This document shows positions 9,739 through 19,340 of a stretch of 64,000 nt of DNA, in pieces. The translations under genes were made by a program, and so were the position numbers. The stretch covers positions 5,739,501-5,803,500 of the forward strand of contig NZ_AYTM02000002.1 in NCBI RefSeq assembly GCF_000507185.2, read 5' to 3'. The notes beneath the pieces were generated by a model. That model worked only from the letters and a program-made list of their open reading frames with translations. It made no database searches and was not told where the DNA came from. The stretch's first letter is position 1, and each line of letters starts with the position of its first letter. This stretch comes from Pseudomonas syringae KCTC 12500 (GTDB taxonomy: Bacteria > Pseudomonadota > Gammaproteobacteria > Pseudomonadales > Pseudomonadaceae).

Positions 9739-10604
9739 TCAATGAGACTGAGTGTTTGAAGCAGGTGGTTTTTTCAGTGCCTGAACCACGGCATTGGCGG
9801 CGTTGGACAGCAATGAAGCAGGCCGCGCCACGACGCTGATCTGACGCCTCACGGTCAGCGGCAACGGGATCGATTCCAGCTCGCGAAGCCGCCCGCTCAA
9901 CAGCGCGCTGGGCACAATCGAGATGCAATGGCGCTTGGCAACCAGGTCCAGCAGCGTGTCCAGGCAACTGAGTTCGCCGCGATGGCTGAGCCGTACCTGT
10001 GCCGATGCCAGTTGCTGGTGCAGGCGTTCCACGCCCGGATGCCGCCAGGCAACATAGCGCGACACCTGCGCAAGCTCGGCGAAACATTGCGCCTTGCCCT
10101 GCTTGCTTCGCGCCGCCACCAGTACGTAGTGGTCCGACCAGCAATGGTGTTCGAGGTAATGCTCGTCCAGCACAGTACCCGGCAGGATGAGAATATCGGC
10201 CACGCCCTTTATCAATGCGTCCAGCGACGGATTCTGTTCGCTGCGGTGCAGCACATTCAGGTGGATATCGGGGTAATGATGGGCGAGAAAGTCCAGCGAG
10301 GCGCTCAGGCCGGTTTCGCGGATGTGCGAGTGGTAATGAATGGTGACGCTGCCACTGACCCCATTTTTTTTAGTTGTTCGAGCGTGGCCATGATATTTCC
10401 CAGGGTCTGGCTGATGACCTTGCCTTCAGGGGTGAGCGTGCAACCTGTGCGGCTGCGAATGAACAGGCGTTTTTCGAAAAAATCTTCGACTTCCTTGATC
10501 GCATAGCTGATGTTCGACTGGCTGCAGCCCAGAATGGCGGCGGCCTCGGAGAACGAACCGTGCTGTGCAACGGTTTGAACGACTTTGAAGAAGTGGGTTT
10601 TCAT
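9739..10604 (-). pseudogene. LysR-family regulator split by a frameshift in an 8-base homopolymer
   Basis: Residues 1 to about 80 (start ATG 10604, MKTHFFKVVQ) form a LysR HTH with the SFSEAAAILGCSQSNISYAI recognition region. The frame then enters nonsense after ...LEQLKKM. The substrate-binding half resumes in another frame (VSGSVTIHYHSHIRETG) and runs to 9739. The break coincides with a run of eight T on the plus strand (10364-10371). Joined, the product would be about 288 residues, close to a normal LysR. It could be a true pseudogene, a phase-variable tract or an assembly error. Its target is unknown. Confidence 0.75.
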
Positions 10605-10833
10605 GTGTCCTGCACTCTGGTTTTGCAAAGGTGGGTGCGGTCCTGCCGCTGAGCCAAAGGCTCGGGAATACAGGAAACCCCCGCCGAAACACCGAGTTGG
10701 CCGGGTTATCGGTCGTTCGAATGAGTGTCTCAAGCGGGGGTAAGGCGGACGCTGGCTATAGCGTTGAAGCGCTGGCTATGCACATTTCGCGCACATAGCC
10801 TCTTCAGGGGTATCCGCAGCGCGACTGGATGAC

Positions 10834-11439
10834 TCAGTCGTTCTCGGTCCAGTCGAAATCCATCTGCAGCGCGGTGCGTTCGGCCAGTTCACGGCTGTGC
10901 AGGCGCTCGACCAGGTGCAGGCTCATGTCGATGCCGGCAGAAATGCCTGCCGAGGTCACGAACGAGCCTTCATCGACCCAGCGCAGCGTGCTGAGCACGT
11001 CCACCGACGGGAACATTTCCTTGAGGTCGTCGATGTCTTCCCAGTGCGTGGTCACCTGCTTGCCGGCCAGCTTGCCGGTCCTGGCCAGCAGGAAGGCGCC
11101 GGTGCACACGGCAGCGACCACGCGGCCAGGCTCCGATTGATCACTGATCCAGTGGATCACGTCGGGTTTTTCCAGTTCGGCGGTCACCACGCCACCCGGG
11201 ACGATCAGGCAGTCGACGGGCGGATGGTCGTTGATCGAGAAATCCGGATCGACCTTGAGCCCGGCGCGGGCACGCACCGGCGCCGTGCTGCGGCCGATGG
11301 TGAACACGTTGAACAACTGCCGGTCATCACGGCTATTGCGGGCGTGCATGCGGGTTGCGGTGGTGAACACTTCATAGGGGCCAGCGAAGTCGAGAACCTC
11401 GACGTCGTCATAAACGTAGATACCGATATTGAGTGGCAC
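10834..11439 (-). CDS. DJ-1/PfpI family protein (isonitrile hydratase/GATase1-like)
   Basis: A 201-residue single-domain protein of the DJ-1/PfpI superfamily. The nucleophile elbow is AAVCTGAFLLA, with the reactive Cys in the usual strand-turn-helix position. An acidic residue near the N-terminus (VEVLDFAGPYEVF) and the TTHWE segment also fit. Members include isonitrile hydratase and stress-related hydrolases, and the reaction cannot be fixed here. Start is GTG at 11439, with GGAG upstream. It is divergent from a GlxA/FtrA-type regulator that carries the same fold, an arrangement that suggests the regulator controls it. Confidence 0.75.
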   Translation of the reverse strand: MPLNIGIYVYDDVEVLDFAGPYEVFTTATRMHARNSRDDRQLFNVFTIGRSTAPVRARAGLKVDPDFSINDHPPVDCLIVPGGVVTAELEKPDVIHWISDQSEPGRVVAAVCTGAFLLARTGKLAGKQVTTHWEDIDDLKEMFPSVDVLSTLRWVDEGSFVTSAGISAGIDMSLHLVERLHSRELAERTALQMDFDWTEND

Positions 11440-11581
11440 GAGTTGGCTCCAGGGCCTGCATGGCAGACCACTTGCATCATATTGAGGGTTAAGCGGGTTT
11501 CAGCGGTGACACAGAGCAGATTACTCAGTAGCATCACGCCAAACTACTGGCTGAAATGCCAATATCCGGTAACATCGCGCC

Positions 11582-12535
11582 ATGAAAAATCATCTCGTTG
11601 TCGCACTCATCTACAACCAGCTGTGCACCTTCGAATTTGGCTGCACGGTTGAAGTCTTTGCGCTGAAAAGACCAGAGTTGGGCGTCAGCTGGTACGAGTT
11701 CGCGACCTTCCCGGTCGACGACGGCCCGATCACCGCTGCCGGGGGCATCACCATCGTGCCGACACCCGGCGAGGTGCTGCTGGAAAACGCCGACACGATC
11801 ATCGTGCCGGGCTGGCGCGGGGTGGAATCCGAGGTCCCGCAACGGCTCATCGAACAGCTCCAGGCGGCTCACGCACGCGGCGCGCGAATCTGCTCGATCT
11901 GTACCGGGGCCTTCGTTCTGGCGGCGGCAGGTCTGCTCGACGGGCACAAGGTAACGACCCACTGGCGCTATACCGACCTGCTGGCCACCATGTACCCGGG
12001 CCTGACCATTCAGCCCAACGAACTGTATGTGGATCAGGGCAGCATCGTGACCGCAGCAGGCTCGGCCGCAGGGCTGGACATGATGCTGCACCTGGTGCGC
12101 AACGATCACGGCTCGCGCGTCGCCAACATGGTCGCGCAGCGCATGGTCATTCCACCTCATCGCGAAGGCGGTCAATCGCAATACGCATCCCGGCAACTGG
12201 TATCGGCCAGCGACGGGCCGATTTCCAACCTCATGGACTGGATTCGCAGCGACTTGCAGCGCCCGCATACCATCAAGGAGATGGCCTCACGCGCGGCGCT
12301 CAGTACCCGTACCTTGCACCGCAGCTTCATGGAAAGCACCGGGCTGACGCCTTACGACTGGCTGCTCGGTGAGCGCATTGCCTACGCCAAGGAACTGCTG
12401 GAATCGTCGAAATTACGCCTGAACGAAGTGGTGGACCGCGCCGGCTTCGGCTCCGAAGAGTCGTTTCGCCGGCACTTCCGCAATCTGGTAGGCATCAGCC
12501 CGAGCAGTTACCGCAAGCAATTTGCCCGGGCCTGA
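11582..12535 (+). CDS. GlxA/FtrA-type transcriptional regulator (DJ-1 domain plus AraC HTH)
   Basis: 317 residues. The N-terminal half is a DJ-1/PfpI domain with ICTGAFVLAAAG around the Cys and a TTHW motif. The C-terminal half (about 215-317) is an AraC/XylS double HTH: MASRAALSTRTLHRSFMEST, then LNEVVDRAGFGSEESFRRHF. This architecture is the GlxA/FtrA regulator family. It is divergently transcribed from the DJ-1 gene at 10.8-11.4 kb with a 142-base shared control region. Its 3' end overlaps the convergent esterase gene by 41 bases. The effector is unknown. Confidence 0.85.
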   Translation: MKNHLVVALIYNQLCTFEFGCTVEVFALKRPELGVSWYEFATFPVDDGPITAAGGITIVPTPGEVLLENADTIIVPGWRGVESEVPQRLIEQLQAAHARGARICSICTGAFVLAAAGLLDGHKVTTHWRYTDLLATMYPGLTIQPNELYVDQGSIVTAAGSAAGLDMMLHLVRNDHGSRVANMVAQRMVIPPHREGGQSQYASRQLVSASDGPISNLMDWIRSDLQRPHTIKEMASRAALSTRTLHRSFMESTGLTPYDWLLGERIAYAKELLESSKLRLNEVVDRAGFGSEESFRRHFRNLVGISPSSYRKQFARA

Positions 12536-13685
12536 CCCCCAGCCTGGGGTAAAGCGCATCGACGATTGCGTCGGCAAATTCGCCCCACGCGCCGGCAACC
12601 GCCGTGTTGGTCAGGACCACCATGCTCAGCGCAGCACGCGGATCGACCCAGTAATGGCTGCCATACAGCCCGCACCATGACCAGGTTCCCGCGCCCTGCC
12701 GCTGCCCGGCGAGCACTGGATCGGTGAGGATCATCGGCCCCAGCCCGAACCTCCAGCCGGGCCCGCGACTGGCGATGCTCGTCTGGCCAATCGCATTGCC
12801 CAGCAAACGCGCGGTACTGGCTTCACTCAATAGAGGCGCTCCGCCAAGACGCAGGCATTCAAGCAGCCGAAGATAGTCATCCGCCGTGCCCAGCATTCCC
12901 GCCCCGCCTGACTGATACGCATCTGTGTCAAAGGCGCGGGCTGCGGAAAGCTGCGCCTTGCCGCTGGCGAGCAACACACCATCGTCATCGCCGATACGCT
13001 GCGGGCCGCTGACACCGTCCTTGTAGGCACTGGCCAGCGGCCGCTCCGGCAGGTGCCTGAATGAGGTCGCATGCATGCGCAGAGGCGCGGTGACCCATTT
13101 ATCGATGGCTTCTGACAACTTCAGGCCAGTGGCCTGTTCGACCACTGCACCCAATACATCCGTGGCCAGCGAGTACCCCCAGGTGCTGCCGGGCTCGAAC
13201 AGCAAGGGCACACGCGCCAAACGCGTCAGGTTTTCCTGCAGGTCGAACGCTACCCGGTCCAGCCCGTCCGACACCCCGGCCCGCTGATAGGCATTATCGG
13301 GCGCCTGCTCAAAGCCATAGCTCAAACCGGACGTGTGTGACAGCAGGTGCTGCAGCGTGATGAGCGGCTCGCGGCCATTGGCCAGACGCGGTCGAAAGGC
13401 TGGCAACCAGTGAGTCACCGAAGCGTGCAGATCCAGCACACCCCGTTCACAGAGCCGCAACACCGCGACCGAGGTCAACAGCTTGGTCAATGAGGCCAGG
13501 CGAAAACGCGTGCTGCGGGTGACCGGAATCTGCTGCTCGCGATCGGCCCAGCCGCGCGCACTGGCGTATGCCAGGCGGCCCTGGCGAGCCAGCAACAGCA
13601 CGCCGCCGACGATCCGGCCCTGCTCGACGAAACTCCGCCAGACTTGGTCAAGACGCTGTATGCCCGCCTCGTTCAGGGTAGCCAT
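12495..13685 (-). CDS. Serine hydrolase, class C beta-lactamase fold (family VIII esterase/LovD-like)
   Basis: 396 residues without a signal peptide, so a cytoplasmic member of the family. The Ser-x-x-Lys nucleophile motif is SLTK in FRLASLTKLLTS, and the Tyr motif YSL lies in WGYSLATDV. The third motif near GLYGSHYWVD lacks a canonical KTG, which points to an esterase, D-aminopeptidase or acyltransferase rather than a drug-hydrolysing beta-lactamase. It is the last gene of the ten-gene minus-strand operon, 3 bases after the Fe-type dehydrogenase. It is therefore a likely tailoring, acyl-transfer or deprotecting enzyme for the product. Confidence 0.7.
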   Translation of the reverse strand: MATLNEAGIQRLDQVWRSFVEQGRIVGGVLLLARQGRLAYASARGWADREQQIPVTRSTRFRLASLTKLLTSVAVLRLCERGVLDLHASVTHWLPAFRPRLANGREPLITLQHLLSHTSGLSYGFEQAPDNAYQRAGVSDGLDRVAFDLQENLTRLARVPLLFEPGSTWGYSLATDVLGAVVEQATGLKLSEAIDKWVTAPLRMHATSFRHLPERPLASAYKDGVSGPQRIGDDDGVLLASGKAQLSAARAFDTDAYQSGGAGMLGTADDYLRLLECLRLGGAPLLSEASTARLLGNAIGQTSIASRGPGWRFGLGPMILTDPVLAGQRQGAGTWSWCGLYGSHYWVDPRAALSMVVLTNTAVAGAWGEFADAIVDALYPRLGVRPGQIACGNCSG

Positions 13686-13688
13686 GGT

Positions 13689-14843
13689 TCACTCGCCCCT
13701 CACTGCACGGCTGAAAATCTGCGCGTAGACCTGCGCCGAATGGCGAATCGGGTTGGTGTGCGAGCATCCATCGGCAAAGGCCATCCGTCCGACCCGCTCG
13801 GCTTCGCGATCATCGATGCCGATCTCGCTCAGCGTATGTGGAATGCCAATCTGCTCGCGCAGCGTCAGCAGCCAGTCCATCACCCCGGAAAACCCGGGCG
13901 ACGGCAACCGCAGGTAAACCGCCAGATCGTCCATTTGCGTCTGCAGCACCGAGCGATTGGCCTCTAGCACGTAGGGCAGCAGGATCGCGTTGAGCAAGCC
14001 ATGATGCTGGTCGTAGAGCGCCCCAAGGCTCTGCGCGATCGCGTGTACGCCGCCCAGCCCGCGCTGAAACGCGGCCGCGCCAAGGCTGGAGGCCACCAGC
14101 ATCTGCTGTCGCGCCTCCAGATCCTGCCCATCGGCAACAACGCGCGGTAAAAACGCTTTGATCATCTGCATGCCCTTGACCGAAACCGCCTCGGCCATCG
14201 GGTGCCAGGCCGGCGAACACCAGGATTCCATGCAGTGGGTCAAGGCATCGGCCCCAGTGGCGGCGGTCAAGTGCCTGGGCAGGTCGAGTGTCAGCGTGGC
14301 ATCCAGAATCGCGATGCGCGGCATCATGCGAATGTGCAGGATGGTGCGTTTGACCTGCGCCTGTTCATCGGTAATCACCGACGCACGCCCGACTTCAGAG
14401 CCGGTCCCGGCCGTCGTCGGCAGCGCAATCAGCGGCGCAATGCCATCCGGATCGGCGCGCAGATGGTTGTCGTTGATGTCTTCGAAATCCCATAACGGGC
14501 GGGTCTGGCCCGACATCAGTGCGACTGCCTTGGCAGCGTCCAGCGCCGAGCCGCCGCCAAACGCAATCACACCGTCGTAGCCTCCGGTTCTGTAAGCGTG
14601 CAGCCCCTCGGCGACGTTGGTGCCGGTCGGGTTGCCCTTGACTCGGTCAAACAGGCCGCAGTGGCCCAATTGGCTGCGGCAGTCCTCTACGGCGCTGGCG
14701 ATCATGTCGGTGCTGCCCAGAAAGCTGTCGGTGATCAGCAGCGGACGTTGTATGCCGGTCACCCTGCAGGCGTCGGCCAGTTCGTTGACGCGTCCTGCGC
14801 CTGCGCGGATGGAAGTCGGGTAGTGCCAGTCGTTGCGATGCAT
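13689..14843 (-). CDS. Iron-containing (group III) alcohol dehydrogenase
   Basis: 384 residues, usual for the family. The dinucleotide site is GGGSALDAAKA. Metal ligands are visible as Asp and His in GADALTHCMES and as His residues in GGVHAIAQSLGALYDQHHG. It should reduce or oxidise an alcohol/aldehyde using NAD(P). Maleylacetate reductase is a less likely alternative. It lies 24 bases after the LysE gene in the biosynthetic operon, so it probably supplies or uses a carbonyl intermediate. The substrate is unknown. Confidence 0.8.
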   Translation of the reverse strand: MHRNDWHYPTSIRAGAGRVNELADACRVTGIQRPLLITDSFLGSTDMIASAVEDCRSQLGHCGLFDRVKGNPTGTNVAEGLHAYRTGGYDGVIAFGGGSALDAAKAVALMSGQTRPLWDFEDINDNHLRADPDGIAPLIALPTTAGTGSEVGRASVITDEQAQVKRTILHIRMMPRIAILDATLTLDLPRHLTAATGADALTHCMESWCSPAWHPMAEAVSVKGMQMIKAFLPRVVADGQDLEARQQMLVASSLGAAAFQRGLGGVHAIAQSLGALYDQHHGLLNAILLPYVLEANRSVLQTQMDDLAVYLRLPSPGFSGVMDWLLTLREQIGIPHTLSEIGIDDREAERVGRMAFADGCSHTNPIRHSAQVYAQIFSRAVRGE

Positions 14844-14866
14844 GCAGGTATTCCTTTACAGATGTT

Positions 14867-15511
14867 TCAGTGAATGAAGGCAGCCGGCAGCAAACCGATC
14901 AGCAGGCGCAGGCCGAAAGCGATCATGAAAAACCCGGTGATGATGTCGATGGCCTTTTTCATATGCTGATAGCGCGTCTGTACCGCAGGTATCGAAAACA
15001 GCGTGGCGAGCAGCACGAACCAGGAAATCGCCAGTACCGCGATGATCGATACACCCGCAGTACGCACCCACATCGGCATGCCCGGCGTGGTCACGGTGGT
15101 GAACACGCTGGTGTAGAACGCCAGCGCCTTGGGATTGGTCAGGTTGGTCAGCAAGCCGAACCGATAGGCACGGCTCAGACTGCCAATGCCCAGCGCAGCG
15201 ATGTCCCTGGGTTTGGGCTGGCTGCCGGCGCTGCGCAGGCTTTTGCTGCCGAGCCAGGTCAGGTAGGCACCGCCGAGCAATTGCAGGGTCGGTTGCAGCC
15301 ATGGCAACTGCTGAAACACCAGCCCCAACCCGGTGGCAGCCAGCAAGGCCCAGAGAATGCTGCCCGAGGCAACGCCCAGCCCGGCACAGATGCCCTGCTG
15401 CCGTGACTGGCTGAACGAGAGTTGGGTGATGACCAGAAAGTTCGGACCGGGGCTGATGATCAGCACAATGAACGCGCCAGCAAGGGCGGTCAGCAAAGTG
15501 ATTTCGTACAT
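14867..15511 (-). CDS. LysE/RhtB-family amino-acid exporter
   Basis: A 214-residue inner-membrane protein with about six hydrophobic segments. The family motif is ISPGPNFL near residue 20, followed by a small-residue-rich TM2. Members export basic or neutral amino acids and analogues. Placement inside the operon, between the FAD protein and the dehydrogenase, suggests export of, or self-protection against, the amino-acid-like product. Confidence 0.85.
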   Translation of the reverse strand: MYEITLLTALAGAFIVLIISPGPNFLVITQLSFSQSRQQGICAGLGVASGSILWALLAATGLGLVFQQLPWLQPTLQLLGGAYLTWLGSKSLRSAGSQPKPRDIAALGIGSLSRAYRFGLLTNLTNPKALAFYTSVFTTVTTPGMPMWVRTAGVSIIAVLAISWFVLLATLFSIPAVQTRYQHMKKAIDIITGFFMIAFGLRLLIGLLPAAFIH

Positions 15512-15526
15512 AGCAATAATTCCTTT

Positions 15527-17275
15527 TTAATTAATAGCTTGAATAGCTTTGTTCAACTGAAATGTGATGCCACTTGAAGTTGTGTTTGTCAGCGTATCCA
15601 GGCATGACTCGACCGCCCGGCGCGCCTCGATCAGCGCGCGACAGGTCGGATCAGGTGTCGGTACGTAGTGGTTGTAGAACGTGCAGCCTTCCACGGCGGG
15701 CCCGAGAACCCAGAGCCGCTGCTGCACCTCACCGTCGCGGCCAATTGCGCGGCCCGCTGCGTCGGTGTCGATGCCATCGGCAGGCCAGGCATGGGCGGCA
15801 CGAATCAGCCCGCGCTTGCGCAGATCGTTGATCAACCCATGACGACTGCCCGACACGCCGCTGTGGGCGACGCGGGCAGACAGGCGGTTGTGCGGCTCCT
15901 GCACGTCACTCATCGGCGGCAAGACCGTCACGACCCCGGCCTCGATCAGCGCCAGCAGGTCTTCATGGCGTTCCTTCTGCGGCCCGCCGACCAGACGGTT
16001 GCTCAGTCCTGCCCAAGTGCCGTAGAACTCCAGCGTCGAAGACTCGGTCAGGCCGTTGCGATCGGCGACCAGACGCAACAGGTCGCGATAATCGCGCCAG
16101 ACCTCCAGCGCCTGACAGATCGGGCTGTGCGCGGTGCCCAGCCGACTCAGGGCCAGGTCACGTTTGATCCAGTCGACGAACCACGGCCCATACGAGCCTT
16201 CGGCGCCAGACCAAGGCTGGGTGATCAGCCAGTACTCAGGATCGAATGCACCCCCTTGTTCTGCCAGACGGGCAAACACTGCCGGTCTGGAGATTGACTC
16301 GCGCAGCAGGCGCTGGACAGAGTCCAACCGCCCAGGCGCCTCCATCCGGACCCTGGCCTGATAAAACACGGCACGCATCTCATCCTTGATCAGGGGCAGC
16401 ACATCGGTGCGAAAGTCGAGCCGCCCGCCTTCCTTCTGCTCGCGCAGACGCGCTAGGGCGTCGGCCGTGAAAAACAGCCTTGGCAACGGTGCGTGACGGC
16501 AGGCATGCCATTGCGGCCTGGCATGAAACGGTAATCCGCTACGCGAATACATCAACACCCTGGGCTCGCGTCCGGACGGCAGGTAACGCCAGCCGGCGAA
16601 GCCGCCATCACGCACGTAGCGCCCGCCACGCCCCTGAGTCAGATGCGCCAGCGTGTCCATGGCCGCCAGCCCAAGGCCTTCGATGACCACGCACTCGCCG
16701 ACGTCCTGCTGCACGTGGGGATCAGGCGCATGTCCGCTGGTGAGGAACACGCCGTCTACGTCCATTGCCAGACTGCCGGTGCGCAGCCGGAAACCCGGCG
16801 TTCGCAACGCTGGCTGGCAGCTCAGCACCTGCTCGGCGTGGTGACGCACCTGCACATGCGCCGGGCAGCGTTGCAGCAGGAAACGGTAACTGTCCTGCAA
16901 ATAGCGCCCGAGCAATGCTCGCGGCACGAAGTCGCCAAATGCCACCGCTCTGCCCTGCCCATCCAGGCTGACATGGCCGCGCTTATCCAGGCGTACATCC
17001 TCACGGCTGCACCATTGCAAAAAGGTCGGGCCTGGCGGTTCACACGCCGGAAATGCCGATGAAAACGCCGACAACTGACCGGCCATGGTGTTGAGCATCA
17101 GGTAATCCGGCTGCTGCGCAAGGTGCAACCCGCTGCCCGGCGACTGCGGATCGAACACCTCGATACGCAGCGGTTGCTGCACGGCGTGACGACTCATGCC
17201 GATCAACTGCTCCAGAATGCTCAACCCGCGTGAGCCCATGCCGATAATGGCGACGGTATGCGTGTGCATGGCCAT
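15527..17275 (-). CDS. FAD/NAD(P)-binding protein of unknown reaction
   Basis: 582 residues with an N-terminal Rossmann signature VAIIGMGSRGLSILEQL, in which the third Gly is displaced. The overall pattern is that of the large FAD/NAD(P)-binding proteins (NAD_binding_9 type). A short GMGSRG start and an internal HxAP segment (LTSGHAPD) are visible. The ATG at 17275 overlaps the TGA of the diaminopropionate synthase, so the two are translationally coupled. Members occur near N-hydroxylases and amino-acid-derived metabolite genes, but I know no defined reaction. It may modify the hydrazine or diaminopropionate intermediate. Confidence 0.6.
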   Translation of the reverse strand: MAMHTHTVAIIGMGSRGLSILEQLIGMSRHAVQQPLRIEVFDPQSPGSGLHLAQQPDYLMLNTMAGQLSAFSSAFPACEPPGPTFLQWCSREDVRLDKRGHVSLDGQGRAVAFGDFVPRALLGRYLQDSYRFLLQRCPAHVQVRHHAEQVLSCQPALRTPGFRLRTGSLAMDVDGVFLTSGHAPDPHVQQDVGECVVIEGLGLAAMDTLAHLTQGRGGRYVRDGGFAGWRYLPSGREPRVLMYSRSGLPFHARPQWHACRHAPLPRLFFTADALARLREQKEGGRLDFRTDVLPLIKDEMRAVFYQARVRMEAPGRLDSVQRLLRESISRPAVFARLAEQGGAFDPEYWLITQPWSGAEGSYGPWFVDWIKRDLALSRLGTAHSPICQALEVWRDYRDLLRLVADRNGLTESSTLEFYGTWAGLSNRLVGGPQKERHEDLLALIEAGVVTVLPPMSDVQEPHNRLSARVAHSGVSGSRHGLINDLRKRGLIRAAHAWPADGIDTDAAGRAIGRDGEVQQRLWVLGPAVEGCTFYNHYVPTPDPTCRALIEARRAVESCLDTLTNTTSSGITFQLNKAIQAIN

Positions 17276-19335
17276 CACCAGCGCGCCGATTCAAAGAAGA
17301 ACTGCGGCACCGGCAAAGCGCTACCCTCGGCCACCGCCTGGCGATACACCCGCTGCCCCACGGCGAGGTCCAGCACGCCGAGCCCGAACGGCGAAAAGAT
17401 CGAAGCCTTGTCCGGGCTCAGCTCCACTTGCCCGGTCATCAGCTGTGCCAGCGTCCCGGTAATGAACGAGCGATGCTGATACTGCTGCACGGCGAGGTCA
17501 GGCGAGGTCTGAGCCTTGAGGCAGTGTTCGACGTCATCGAGGATGTTGTTGGCCTGGGCAATGACCTCCGGCCCCAGATCGCGCAACGAGATGTTCAGCA
17601 CCAGTTGCCCCGGTTGAAACACCGGCTCCAGTACATAGGGGCTCGGCGCAGTAGTGGCGAACACCACCACATCGGCTTGCAAGCACGTCGCCAGGTCGCC
17701 TGGCTCGCTGTGCAGTCCATGGTGACTGGCAGCATGCCCGACCAGCGCCATCGCCGAATCCTGGTGCTGATCGAAGACGCTGACCGCGTCCATCGTCCAG
17801 CCATCGCTGACGAACATGTCGAGGATGGTGCGGGCAATGAAACCGGCACCGATGAACGACATTCGCCCGACATGACGCTGCTGGCGGTTCATCCAGCGCG
17901 CAGCGAGCACCGCCGAGGCTGCCGTGCGCATGGCACTGATGCGCGAGGCCTCAAGGCAGGCAAAGGCATAGCCGGTCAGCGGATCGTTGAGGATCAGCAC
18001 TGCCGAGGCGCGCTGCAGGCCCGTGTCGATATTGCCCGGAAAGCTGGAAATCCATTTGATGCCACTGACCGGCTGCTTGCCCGACAGGCTGGCGGGCAAG
18101 GCAATGATGCGATTGGCCGGCGCCTGCGCAAAGCGCAGAAAGTAACTGTCGGGGTTGATCGTGTGGCCAGCCTCATGGGCCAGATACGCCGCCTGCACGT
18201 CATCGATACAGGCCAGCGGATCTGCCGTCAGCAGGCGCGCAACCACCTCACCGTCGACCACATGGAACGCCGCCCGCTTCAGCCGCTCGGCGGCCAGCCA
18301 GACCGTCCAGCTTGAATGCGGGGAAAGCGCAGGCGTTTTCATGCTGCCCGGGCATGCCTCGGTCACTGGTGAGGAAAGGTCTGCCAGGGTCATGCTCAGC
18401 ACTTCGCGGCCAAACCGCTGCTCGACCCATTGGTCATCGTACAGCGTGTCCAGGTAGCGCTCGCCCCAGTCCGGCGACAACGCCACGACCACTGAACCGG
18501 GCTCGATGCGCTCGCGCCAGGCATGCACCGCAGCGATCACCGTTGCGGTCGACCCGCCGACCAGCAAGCCCTTGCTACGCGCGAGGATGCGGCACATGGC
18601 GATGGTGTGTGATTCCGGGACCATTTCCAGCGCATGAATGCCGTCGGCGTTGAAGATTGGTGGGCGCTGGCTGGTGCCCAGTCCGGGAATGAAGCGCCGG
18701 CTGGCCGGGGTGTCGAAGGTCACCGAGCCGACACTGTCCACAGCAATGATTCGGGTGGTCGGATGATGGCGCTGAAAATGCTGAATGCAGCCCATCAAGG
18801 TGCCAGTGGTCCCGGCGCCGACGAACACATAATCCACATGGCCGAAATGCTGGCTGATCGAACGCGCCGTGGTTCGCGCATGGGCACGCGGGTTGGCTGC
18901 ATTTTCGTATTGATTGAGCCAGACATAGCGCGGGTCGCTGGCCACTTTTTGGCGGATCAGCTCGATGCGCGTCCCAAGGAACCCGCCGTTGGCGTCCGGG
19001 ATTTCGACCTGGATGACCTCGGCGCCGTAGCTGCGCATCATGCGGATGTTGTGGCTGGAGCTGTTGGGGTCGACCACGCAAGTAAACGGGATGCCCCGCT
19101 CAGCGCAGATCATCGCCAGCGCCACCCCGAGATTGCCCGACGAGGACTCGATCAGAATCGTGTCCGGGCCCAGCAGCCCCCGCGCCTGAAGGTCATTGAT
19201 CAACCCCACGGCAGTCTTGAGCTTGATCGAGCCTGCCGGGTTGAGTGATTCCATTTTCAGGAAAAAATCGGCCCCCAGGCCAGTCACCTTGAGGAAGGTC
19301 TGATCGTGAACGATTTCGCAAAGAGAGTTGTACAT
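17275..19335 (-). CDS. Fused SbnA-SbnB-type 2,3-diaminopropionate synthase
   Basis: 686 residues combining two enzymes that are separate in staphyloferrin B synthesis. Residues 1 to about 310 are a PLP beta-substituting enzyme (SbnA-like): Lys38 in GSIKLK, substrate loop SSSGNLG (64-70), phosphate loop GAGTTGT (173-179). Residues from about 330 are an ornithine-cyclodeaminase-like dehydrogenase (SbnB-like) with the NAD motif GAGFIA (496-501). By family knowledge, the first domain joins O-phosphoserine and glutamate. The second oxidatively releases L-2,3-diaminopropionate and 2-oxoglutarate. No siderophore synthetase is nearby, so the amino acid probably feeds the N-N product. Confidence 0.8.
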   Translation of the reverse strand: MYNSLCEIVHDQTFLKVTGLGADFFLKMESLNPAGSIKLKTAVGLINDLQARGLLGPDTILIESSSGNLGVALAMICAERGIPFTCVVDPNSSSHNIRMMRSYGAEVIQVEIPDANGGFLGTRIELIRQKVASDPRYVWLNQYENAANPRAHARTTARSISQHFGHVDYVFVGAGTTGTLMGCIQHFQRHHPTTRIIAVDSVGSVTFDTPASRRFIPGLGTSQRPPIFNADGIHALEMVPESHTIAMCRILARSKGLLVGGSTATVIAAVHAWRERIEPGSVVVALSPDWGERYLDTLYDDQWVEQRFGREVLSMTLADLSSPVTEACPGSMKTPALSPHSSWTVWLAAERLKRAAFHVVDGEVVARLLTADPLACIDDVQAAYLAHEAGHTINPDSYFLRFAQAPANRIIALPASLSGKQPVSGIKWISSFPGNIDTGLQRASAVLILNDPLTGYAFACLEASRISAMRTAASAVLAARWMNRQQRHVGRMSFIGAGFIARTILDMFVSDGWTMDAVSVFDQHQDSAMALVGHAASHHGLHSEPGDLATCLQADVVVFATTAPSPYVLEPVFQPGQLVLNISLRDLGPEVIAQANNILDDVEHCLKAQTSPDLAVQQYQHRSFITGTLAQLMTGQVELSPDKASIFSPFGLGVLDLAVGQRVYRQAVAEGSALPVPQFFFESARW

Positions 19336-19340
19336 GGACT

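Noticed and set aside
12495..13685. AmpC-type antibiotic-resistance beta-lactamase
   Set aside because: It has no signal peptide and no KTG motif; context and motifs favour an esterase or acyltransferase.
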